From contig JAOZSV010000019.1 of the NCBI GenBank assembly GCA_029939505.1, positions 1 to 36,267 on the forward strand: DNA of 36,267 bases, in the 5' to 3' direction. The notes beneath the pieces are model-generated. The model did no database searches and had not been told where the DNA came from. It was given only the letters and a program-made list of their open reading frames with translations. This document shows, piece after piece, positions 25,034-32,600 of the stretch (the first letter of the stretch is position 1; each line of letters starts with the position of its first letter). The stretch is from Thiotrichaceae bacterium (GTDB taxonomy: Bacteria; Pseudomonadota; Gammaproteobacteria; Beggiatoales; Beggiatoaceae). Both the position numbers and the translations under genes were made by a program.

Positions 25034-25791
25034 ATTTCTCCTCTTATGCATGCTTTCTTACAATGTTGTTCTGCATCGGGCAAGCCTTTTTTTCGACATC
25101 GACTCACATCTTGACGGATTGCACTTTCTGATTTACCGATTTTCTGACTTATTTCTTGAGCTGTAAAACCTAATTGCTTTAATTTGATGATTAACCAACA
25201 AAGGGTTTCTAAACCATATCTTTTTTGGTAGGCTCCCAAATCCTGATAGTGTTTCAATTCACGACGGCACTGTACTAACTGTTTTTTGGTTTCACGCACC
25301 GTTTGGGAAAGCATATTAGCAATATCTTCTATAGATAGAAGAGACTTAAGTTCAGATAATGTGACAAGCAAAGGGCAAAGGGCCTTGGGATAATCTTGTT
25401 GATACTGAGTCAGGGCTTTTTCCATACAACGCTGTAAACAAAGCATTTTTTCCATCATGTCAAGTGAATCAATCTGTTTATTTAATGGAATGGGATCGCT
25501 TTGTTCATTGTCGCCATATTGTTCTGTGAAAGAGATCGTTTCTTTGATTTTTTTTATCTCTTTAAAAGCTAAGTTCTTAGCTGCCCTAAAAATATAGGCT
25601 TCTTGATTAGAAACTTTTCCAATAAGGGGCATGACATCTAAAAAAGTTTGCTGGACCATATCTTCAGCCGTTTCCGCTGAAAAACGAAATTGAGATTGAA
25701 GATAGTAGGCGATATGTTGCCCTAGCTCCGTATAGAGTCTTTCAATTTCTGCTTGCGGGTCATTTTTTTTTCGTTTGGGTAATAAAAACAT
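25030..25791 (-). CDS. ECF-like RNA polymerase sigma factor with an extra C-terminal HTH
   Basis: The 253-residue protein has a sigma-2 region (about 13-85) with AEDMVQQTFLDVMP and AYIFRAAKNLAFKEIKK. A sigma-4-like region (about 110-182) contains SIEDIANMLSQTVRETKKQL. After it comes a second helix-turn-helix (about 205-237, LGFTAQEISQKIGKSESAIR), which an ordinary ECF factor of about 190 residues would not have. It starts the four-gene operon with the anti-sigma, exoprotein and CHAT genes and presumably directs their transcription, including its own. The start ATG has GAGG about 9 bases upstream. A palindrome at 25818-25844 sits in the 5' untranslated or promoter region. Relation to anti-sigma is inferred from the ATGA coupling. 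Confidence 0.8.
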   Translation of the reverse strand: MFLLPKRKKNDPQAEIERLYTELGQHIAYYLQSQFRFSAETAEDMVQQTFLDVMPLIGKVSNQEAYIFRAAKNLAFKEIKKIKETISFTEQYGDNEQSDPIPLNKQIDSLDMMEKMLCLQRCMEKALTQYQQDYPKALCPLLVTLSELKSLLSIEDIANMLSQTVRETKKQLVQCRRELKHYQDLGAYQKRYGLETLCWLIIKLKQLGFTAQEISQKIGKSESAIRQDVSRCRKKGLPDAEQHCKKACIRGEI

Positions 25792-25817
25792 TTTATGCCG
25801 ACCTCGTTATAATTTAT

Positions 25818-25844
25818 ACCTGACAGGTTTTTAAAACCTGTCAG
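25818..25844. repeat. ACCTGACAGG palindrome upstream of the sigma gene
   Basis: ACCTGACAGGTTTT pairs with AAAACCTGTCAG, starting 27 bp before the sigma ATG. The same palindrome type is inserted in the exoprotein leader of this operon (24367-24399) and occurs as a half copy at 393-407. It could be an operator, but its presence inside coding sequence argues for a dispersed repeat. Confidence 0.55.
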
Positions 25845-25858
25845 CTCTATTGTTTTTA

Positions 25859-26052
25859 GGAACGTGCATGAAATAACTTCTTCAATTGTTATATTGTAGG
25901 TTGGGTTAGCTTTTTTTACGAGAGTAAAAAAACGTAACCCAACATTTGACTTGAACATCGAAAATTGTTGGGTTACTTTGCTTTGCAAAAAAATCTAACC
26001 CAACCTACAAAACTTTGATTTGGACTTGACTAAGTTATTTCATGCACGATCC
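25859..26052. repeat. 194-bp nested MITE between the sigma and caspase genes
   Basis: The outer ends AACGTGCATGAAATAACTT (25861-25879) and AAGTTATTTCATGCACG (26032-26048) are inverted repeats with one mismatch over 21 bases when the flanking GG/CC are included. The 128-bp element at 25887-26014 is nested inside. The right end abuts the stop codon of the caspase gene at 26053. It separates the caspase gene from the sigma operon. Confidence 0.65.
25887..26014. repeat. 128-bp inverted-repeat element, copy 2
   Basis: This copy is the exact reverse complement of 8993-9120. Its ends are GTAGGTTGGGTTAG / CTAACCCAACCTAC, with an internal GTAACCCAAC / GTTGGGTTAC pair. Full identity over 128 bp at loci 17 kb apart implies recent movement or homogenisation. 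Confidence 0.75.
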
Positions 26053-27129
26053 TTAAGGAATATAACGATTTATCCTCTGAAAAAGTTTATCTTTGCCTTT
26101 TATAACCGGTTCTTGCGCTTTTTCAGAACACTGCCTAGAATGTTCAAGAACGCTATCGCGGGTTTCATCAAAAACCTTCAATAAATTGACTTTGACCGAT
26201 TTCTGTTTTGCCCGTTTTAACGCTTGCAAAAAGAAAAAGGTAAACCTGCCACCCTTGACCCCTTTTTCATATTTTCCCGTTTTGTGACATTGTTCACCCA
26301 ATTCTACAGCCTTTTGTCCTTCCTTGGTCGCTGATAACAATACCCCTCTAATCGGATCTAAGGTTGCACCAATATGGGAAGGAACTTTTCTTTTTTTAAG
26401 CCTTTTTCCTTTCAAAGCTTTAATACGCTCCGTTGAACCTTTTCCTTTATCTAAACCTTCTGAAAAACAAACATCCATCACGGTCAAAATATGAGGCGTT
26501 TTGTTGTCTATAGCCGCAATCAGCTTTGAAAATTCATCATCTCGTATCATAAATCCTTCAATTCCATTTTCATCTATTTTTTTTGATTTGGAATAAGTCA
26601 CAAAAAATTCATCCAGCCCATCTTTTTCGTCCTTATTATCATCATACCACTGATAACCATGACCAGAATAATAAATGATCACTAAATCATCAGCATTCAC
26701 CATTTTTTCTAAACGCTTCAAAGCGCGTCTAAATTCCGATTTAGAAACATCTCTTAGCAGACATACTTGACTTTTATCAACTTGAAAAAGCCCTTGCATC
26801 GCTTGAGCAAAATTTTCAGCATCATAAGCTGTTTCTTTTAATTTGTTCTTACCTTTACCCGTATTTGCACCCATCGCTAAAATAAAAACGGGATCACCTT
26901 TTAAAGGCAGCCAGCAATCATTAGCTGAATCATGATAAGGAGAATCACCAAAGAAACCATCCATAATATCGAAAAGCCCTTTTGATGATTCTGTTTTTTT
27001 GGCAATGGCAGGTATTGGGGAAGCCATTTCTAAAGCCCTATCCCTAATATTAGTTTTTTGGCACCCCATTAGGCTAAAAACGATGAATCCTAAAAAAAAT
27101 AATCGTTTATTTTTCAATTGGTTAGTCAT
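26053..27129 (-). CDS. Caspase-like (C14) lipoprotein
   Basis: The 358-residue protein begins with a lipoprotein signal peptide: a hydrophobic core followed by lipobox LMGC, with C23 as the acylated residue. I chose ATG 27129 because GGAGG lies 5 bases upstream; the in-frame GTG at 27162 has no such site. The C14 p20-type domain shows VFILAMGAN (first strand), H157 in YYSGHGYQW and C221 in MDVCFSEG, the caspase/metacaspase catalytic dyad. The protein should be an active cysteine protease anchored in a membrane and facing the periplasm; Ser at +2 or retention cannot be judged. It lies upstream of the sigma/anti-sigma/exoprotein/CHAT operon in the same direction, 261 bp away across a MITE. Partners are unknown. 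A role in processing surface proteins is a guess from context. Confidence 0.88.
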   Translation of the reverse strand: MTNQLKNKRLFFLGFIVFSLMGCQKTNIRDRALEMASPIPAIAKKTESSKGLFDIMDGFFGDSPYHDSANDCWLPLKGDPVFILAMGANTGKGKNKLKETAYDAENFAQAMQGLFQVDKSQVCLLRDVSKSEFRRALKRLEKMVNADDLVIIYYSGHGYQWYDDNKDEKDGLDEFFVTYSKSKKIDENGIEGFMIRDDEFSKLIAAIDNKTPHILTVMDVCFSEGLDKGKGSTERIKALKGKRLKKRKVPSHIGATLDPIRGVLLSATKEGQKAVELGEQCHKTGKYEKGVKGGRFTFFFLQALKRAKQKSVKVNLLKVFDETRDSVLEHSRQCSEKAQEPVIKGKDKLFQRINRYIP

Positions 27130-27248
27130 CATTACCTCCGTTAATATCAATTTTCTTGTCACACATTTGAGCTTTTTTGCTCTTTAATTATTATAGATGT
27201 TTGATAATGCCTTATCAACATTCAGGGCATAAAAACCACAAAATAATT

Positions 27249-27345
27249 GTAACGACTCAGGGCAACGATAAAGGTGTGCAGCCTACAATATTCTTATGAA
27301 GACTGACAAAAATATTCTTATGTAGGGGCAATCCCTTGTGGTTGC
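27249..27345. repeat. GTAACGACTCAGGGCAAC element, short copy
   Basis: It starts GTAACGACTCAGGGCAAC and ends with GGGATTGCCCCTACA-type and GGTTGCCCTGA complements, as does the element at 2961-3118, but the interior differs (ATATTCTTATG occurs twice). It is followed without a gap by the ATAGCCAGG repeats. Confidence 0.6.
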
Positions 27346-27350
27346 CCTGA

Positions 27351-27472
27351 ATAGCCAGGTAGGGTGGGCAAACGTGGTTTGCCCACCATTTCTATAAACC
27401 TCTTTTTCAGGGTAAATCTCTTGGTATTTTAACGTTTTGGTGGGCAACGTCTTTTTGTTGCTCACCCTACCC
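27351..27472. repeat. ATAGCCAGGTAGGGTGGG repeat, copy 2
   Basis: It has the same core as 18841-18953, with arms TTTGCCCACC/GGTGGGCAA and ends GTAGGGTGGGCAAACG and GTTGCTCACCCTAC. It lies head to tail with the next copy at 27483. Confidence 0.7.
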
Positions 27473-27482
27473 GACTCACTGA

Positions 27483-27737
27483 TAGCCAGGTAGGGTGGGC
27501 AAACGTCTTTTTGTGTGCAACGGCATTTCTATAAACCTCTTTTTCAGGGTAAATCTCTTGGTATTTTAACGTTTTGCCGTTGCACCAAAAAGACGTTTTC
27601 GATTCGAGTCGAGGCTAACGTTTTTTTTGAAAAAAAAAACGTTAGCCTCGACTAAAGTTTTTTCTTCAAAAAAACTTTAGCCTCGAATTTAGTTTTTTGA
27701 AAAAAAACTAAAACATCGAAACCACCCTACCCGGCTT
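27483..27737. repeat. About 255-bp composite repeat, left copy flanking the toxin-antitoxin pair
   Basis: It consists of the ATAGCCAGG core with exchanged arms (GTGCAACGGC / GCCGTTGCAC instead of TTGCCCACC / GGTGGGCAA) followed by three TTCGAGG-type hairpins and an ACCCTACCCGGCTT end. The right copy, 28430-28682, has the same organisation with scattered differences. The two copies bracket 27758-28440 as direct repeats. Confidence 0.75.
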
Positions 27738-27757
27738 AAGTTTATCAATGGATTATT

Positions 27758-28240
27758 ATGATAAAATACAGTGTTTATGTTGAAACCAGTGTGGTGAGTT
27801 ATTTAGTCGCTCGTCCCAGCCAAAATATTATTACGGCAGCTAATCAGCTCGTCACTCAAGAATGGTGGGATAATCATCGTTCCAAATTTGAGGTGTTTAT
27901 TTCGCAATTGGTGATTAATGAAGCAAGTCAAGGTAATACCGAAGAAGCAACAAAACGATTAGCTATTTTAACGGATATTGCTTTATTAACCTTAAATGAT
28001 GAAGTGGTTAAATTAGGTACTCATTTTCTACAGGATAAAGGATTACCTGCTAAAGCGACTGATGATGCTTATCACATTGCTTATGCAACTGTTCATAAAA
28101 TTAATTACTTACTGACTTGGAATTGTAAACATATCGCTAATGTTCAAATCCAGCAGAAATTACGTCAAATAAGTGCTAAAGAAGGCTACGAATTGCCAAT
28201 TCTTTGTACACCTTATGAATTGTTACAGGAGAACCTCTAA
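27758..28240 (+). CDS. PIN-domain toxin of a type II toxin-antitoxin pair (VapC-like)
   Basis: The 160-residue protein matches PIN-domain RNase toxins. It starts VYVETSVVSYL, where E9 takes the place of the usual first aspartate, as is common in this subgroup, then VINEASQGN, TDDAYHIAYA and LLTWNCKHIAN, the acidic cluster that binds the metal ions. Such toxins cleave specific RNAs. The stop codon overlaps the start of the next gene by one base (TAATG), the usual toxin-antitoxin coupling, although here the toxin comes first. The gene appears intact. The ribosome-binding site is weak. The pair is bracketed by two long direct repeats. Confidence 0.82.
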   Translation: MIKYSVYVETSVVSYLVARPSQNIITAANQLVTQEWWDNHRSKFEVFISQLVINEASQGNTEEATKRLAILTDIALLTLNDEVVKLGTHFLQDKGLPAKATDDAYHIAYATVHKINYLLTWNCKHIANVQIQQKLRQISAKEGYELPILCTPYELLQENL

Positions 28241-28440
28241 TGTGGAAAGACCCGATTATTGAAGAACTTCACCAAATCCGAGAAGCCCATGCCAAACAAT
28301 TTAATTACGATATGTGGGCAATCTATGAAGATTTAAAAGCCAAAGAGATAAAAAGCCATTGGAAAAAAGTCACTCGTTCTAACCATACCCCTTCATTGGA
28401 AAAGATCAATAAAGTTTCATCTGCTGAACTAGCCAGGTAG
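28240..28440 (+). CDS. Putative antitoxin partner of the PIN toxin
   Basis: The 66-residue, charged protein starts WKDPIIEELHQIREAHAKQF and continues NYDMWAIYEDLKAKE. I recall similar small proteins (WKDPIVEEIRxxRxxxAxxFNYD) as regular neighbours of PIN toxins in cyanobacteria and sulfur bacteria; the antitoxin role follows from that pairing. No DNA-binding motif is obvious. The last four codons and the stop (GCC AGG TAG) are part of the repeat that starts at 28430, so the original C-terminus may have been replaced. Translation is coupled to the toxin by the TAATG overlap. Confidence 0.7.
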   Translation: MWKDPIIEELHQIREAHAKQFNYDMWAIYEDLKAKEIKSHWKKVTRSNHTPSLEKINKVSSAELAR

Positions 28441-28682
28441 GTGGGCAAACACGTGTGCAACAGCATTTCTATAAACCTCTTTTTCAGGGTAAATCTCTTG
28501 GTATTTTAACGTTTTGCCGTTGCACCAAAAAGACGTTTTCGATTCGAGTCGAGGCTAAAGTTTTTTTTGAAAAAAAAACGTTAAACGTTAGCCTCGACTA
28601 AAGTTTTTTCTTCAAAAAAACTTTAGCCTCGAATTTAGTTTTTTGAAAAAAAACTAAATCCTCGAAACCACCTACCCGGCTT
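28430..28682. repeat. About 253-bp composite repeat, right copy flanking the toxin-antitoxin pair
   Basis: It begins TAGCCAGGTAG inside the antitoxin stop region and has the same modules in the same order as 27483-27737. Differences include a shortened GGTGGGCAAAC start, an AAAGTTTTTTTTGAAAAAAA hairpin with a partly duplicated right arm (CGTTAAACGTTAGCC) and AAATCCTCG for AAACATCG in the last hairpin. Confidence 0.75.
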
Positions 28683-28683
28683 T

Positions 28684-28842
28684 GAACGTTTTTTGGAGTC
28701 CAACGCTTTAGCTTTGGACGTTTTTTGGAGTTCAACGCTTTAGCTTTGGACGTTTTTTGGAGTTCAACGCTTTAGCTTTGAACGTTTTTTGGAGTTCAAC
28801 GCTTTAGCTTTGAACGTTTTTTGGAGTTCAACGCTTTAGCTT
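28684..28842. repeat. Five tandem copies of a 32-bp unit
   Basis: The unit GAACGTTTTTTGGAGTTCAA followed by CGCTTTAGCTTT starts at 28684, 28716, 28748, 28780 and 28812. The first has GGAGTCC for GGAGTTC, and units 2-3 begin GGACG rather than GAACG. No spacers of unique sequence are present, so it is not a CRISPR array. The core is shared with 592-706 and 7355-7530. Confidence 0.85.
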
Positions 28843-28948
28843 CCCAGCATTTTAACTCTTGGCTAACTAAAAGACTGAGTCGTTACGGAAATTTTAAAAA
28901 AACTGCGGAATTGAGTGAAAAGATGTTAAAATAAATTATCAAAGGACT

Positions 28949-29074
28949 ATGAAATCAGGCGTTAAGATGATTGTCATCGCACTGCTAGTCATTCATGATG
29001 AAAATCCAGCTGTTCAATTTTCTTGGTTCAAAAAATATTTTGTTGAAAAGTTGAGTCAACAATCTCTCATCTAA
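28949..29074 (+). CDS. Possible 41-residue peptide
   Basis: An AAAGGA ribosome-binding site lies 3 to 5 bases before ATG 28949. The frame encodes a hydrophobic N-terminal half (MKSGVKMIVIALLVIH) and a basic C-terminal half (SWFKKYFVEKLSQQ). I do not recognise it. It could be a small membrane peptide or the tail of a lost gene; just upstream another short open stretch (LTKRLSRYGNFKKTAELSEK, ending at 28934) looks like a gene remnant too. Confidence 0.25.
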   Translation: MKSGVKMIVIALLVIHDENPAVQFSWFKKYFVEKLSQQSLI

Positions 29075-29626
29075 ATATCTGGAAATTGATTAATAGGCTT
29101 TTTCGTGGGGTGGACGCAAAGTCTGCGTTAACCTCAAGTTAAAAAGGGCGACTCAGAGATTTTATTTTTAAGTCGCATAGTTGGTGAATAGCTCTTTTGA
29201 AAATGAGCAAAATCACTGTATCACTCAATATTAATCGGGAAACTTTGCACCAGCAGCCATTGGTAAGGCGACGACGGTGCGATTTTAGTCAATGCCAAAG
29301 CTTGGAAATAACCTTTCTGTTTCTGAGTGGGGTAGGGTGCGGGCTGTCTTGCTTATATATGTTATCCACCGACGTTTCTTAAAGAAACTTGGTTTCTTTT
29401 CTGTATAGTTGATAGTTATAGTATCTTTGATCCCAAATCACTTAACCCAGTTGACTAATATACATTAAGGATAAGGTTCCAATAATGTCTAATATATAGT
29501 TGAGAGGAGTGCTACCAAGAATGCCATATTTGGTAGTTTTACCAGCGGTGAATTTGCTATTAACCTTTAAACAATTAGCAAATTTACCTTTCTATAATTG
29601 TCGAAATAATTAGGAGAAAAAAACTA
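29075..29626. other. Leader region of the giant secreted protein gene
   Basis: No gene is supported here. An ACGCAAAG motif near 29116 recalls cyclic-di-GMP-I riboswitches, but the required partner helices are not found. A stem GCACC...GGTGC occurs near 29248-29280. The ribosome-binding site TAGGAGA lies 10 bases before ATG 29627. The long, conserved-looking leader may hold regulation, but nothing specific can be named. Confidence 0.4.
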
Positions 29627-32600
29627 ATGAACCGAGATCTTAAAAAACGCGTCTTTGTCAAACGGGGCGCAAGTTCAATACCAGCCCGACAGCGATGGCA
29701 AAAGCATCTTGCCCAATGGCTAATAACGGGATTAATGCTACTCGGTATCAACAATTTAGCTTTTGCATGTTACGAGTCAGCATATACTTCACAAGTTGCC
29801 TACCTCAGTGAATTAGCTTTAGGTGATAATAATGCGGAATGTGTTACTTTTCCTTATTTGGGGAAGTATAGTAATCCGGCTCCTCAATTGCCTATATACC
29901 ATGCAGGTATTGATTTGAGAGCCGATGACGTTCCAACATATTCCATTGTTAAAGGTACTGTAAAATCTACAGGAGGTAGCTTCGGTAAGGTTGTCATAGA
30001 AACCGACTACAATGGTAGCAAAGCACGGGTGTTTTATCTGCATCTGGGTTCATTCAATGTCGCATCTGGTGACCAAGTTAATGTGGGAGACCTCATAGGA
30101 ACAACCGGGGAAGCGGGTACTGAAGGTTCGCCTCATTTACATATTGAAGTAAGGTATGATTACAATGGCACTTCAGCAGTGGGTAGAACAAGTTGCTCGG
30201 GCACTTGTGATACACAAGCTAAAGTTGAAGCAAAGACTGTTGCTCCGGAAGAAGTTTTAACTTCTCAATGCAAAAACGAGTGGTATAAAGGAAATGCCGG
30301 TGAACTTGTACGTGATTACAAAAACTATGGCATCATTTTTAATGGCTCCCAGGTCAATTATTGCCTTATTGATACAAGGTATAACTTTATTGCCATCCTA
30401 ATTCGTGCTTTGGAAACGATTGCCGGTAAGGATGATTTGAATGATCATGGCCCTTCTTACTTTATTGACGTAGCTGAGACGGAACAGTTTGGACGAGAAG
30501 TCTATAAAGCCGAAAATTTGGGTATTATTTCCAAACAAGCTGATCATAAATTCGAGCCAAATCGTGGCATCACGCGGATTGAGGCCCTCACTTTTACTGT
30601 GAGAACTTATGAAGCGATATGTGATGATGAGATTCAAATTCAAGTGCCTCCTTTTAAAGACCTTAATGAAGGAGGAGAATCTTGGATGCCTCAAATCATG
30701 AAGAAGGGTTATGCTCAAGGTTTAGTCAGTGGTCATGAGTATTTTAGACCTAATGAAATTGCACCACGTCATGAGTCCGTTGCCTTTGTTGATAAACTGA
30801 TTAGTCAAGTTAAACAATGTTCCTCTGATGATAATGTCACCATTTCTATTTCTTATACAGGTACTGGTGATGGAGAGGTAACAGTAGATTATTCAGGAAA
30901 CTCTGAAAATTGTTCCTCGTGTAGTACATCAATTTCAATTCCTAAAGGAACCCAAGTTGATGTTTCTGCTGAAGCTAATGCTAGTAGTCAATTTGTTGGT
31001 TGGGATATAACTAACTCTTGTCTCTATAACAATTCCAGTTCTACTTCTTTCGTTGCGAATAATAACTGTTCTATAATAGCAAAATTTGAGCAACAAGTAA
31101 CTGAGCAAGGAAAACTCAAAACTTCTACCTATGAAGATGGAATACCTAGTTCTACTGTGGTCCGCGTATCACCTGAAGGTGACAATTGTGGAGGCTCCTC
31201 TGGTCAGTGTTATCTCTATGACCAAAATACAGAGGTTGTTTTAAGAGCAGATACACCTGAAGGATATGACTTTGACAAATGGATAGGAGATGTATGCACT
31301 ACAGAAACTAGCCCACGGTGTGAAATTACAATAACGCCAATTTCAAACTTACAAGTAGGTGCTGTTTTTGTTAAGAAACAGATTTGTCCAAAAATAGCAG
31401 GGCAAATTACTTTGTCTGGTAGTCCGTTGTCAGGTATAAGAATGGATGGGCTGCCAAGTGTGACATGGACTGATAGCGATGGTAAATATTCGGTTTGTGT
31501 TGGTGAAGGATGGAGTGGAACTGTTAAGCCCTTTAAGGCTGGTTTTAGTTTTAACCCAACATCACGTCCCTATTCAAACGTGTCCAGTACCATTTCTTCA
31601 CAAAATTACACTGCGACGGCTAAAATCCACACAATCAAGGGCCAGGTCAATTTTAGTGGTAATGGTTTATCAAGCGTGGTTCTGAATGGTTTGCCAAGCA
31701 ATCCCATGACAAATTCCAATGGCGAATATTCCGTTACGGTGCCATTCCATTGGAATGGAACAGTGACACCACAAAAAACCGGTTATTCCTTTAGCCCATC
31801 TTCTCGAACATACGTGGAAAATGGTGCGAGCCGGTGGGAAGAAGACTATACCTCGGTTCAACAAACTGCCCAAATTTCTGGTAGAGTGACTTTTGGCGGA
31901 AGAGGACTTGCCAGCGTGTTGCTCAATGGATTTACTGGGAGTGTGTTAACTGATAGTAGTGGTTATTATTCTACCATCGTGCCTTATGGTTGGACGGGTA
32001 CCGTTTTGCCACAAAAGTCGGGCTATCAATTTTCACCCCTGCCCTATAACAATGTTAAGTCAAATAAATCCAATCAGAATTACACAGCCACTGAAAAGGC
32101 GGTAGGTTCTAGCCGTTTGTGGGTTGTGTCAACTGTGCAAGAATTGGAAAATGCTCAAACATGGGCAGAAAGTGGCGATATCATCCTCGTTAAACCGGGT
32201 ACCTATAAGGTTGGTTTGGAAGCCAATGAAAATGTCACGTTACTTTCTGAGGCTGGCCCTGAACAAACGATTATCCAGTTGGGTTCTGACTTTCGTATGA
32301 ATGAGCCGAACATGATCGTTGATGGATTTACGTTTGAAAGCTCATTTGATTATGAGATGATACAAATTCATGGTGGCACCAATGTTCAGTTGAAAAACTG
32401 CATCCTAAAACCCGCTGAGCATTTTGCTGTTCGACTTGAAAATGCTCATGATGTGCTGTTGGAAGGCAATAAGTTTGTGACATCATGGGGTGTGTCGATT
32501 AGAAGTAGTAACTCAACTGGAAGTCTGACAATTCGCAATAATCATTTTTCTTCTGGTAGTATACAAGGGGCTGGTAATTCAAACTTACAGGTCATTATTG

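Noticed and set aside
28684-28842. CRISPR-like array
   Set aside because: The 32-bp units abut directly without unique spacers, and no cas genes are nearby.
29100-29160. Cyclic-di-GMP-I (GEMM) riboswitch upstream of the giant secreted gene
   Set aside because: Only a GGACGCAAAG stretch matches; the upstream GCAAACC part and the downstream GGUAGC-type hairpin are not found. A covariance-model search would decide.
29197-29382. Plus-strand 61-codon frame upstream of the giant gene
   Set aside because: It has no ribosome-binding site and an unconvincing composition, and it crosses a likely leader hairpin.
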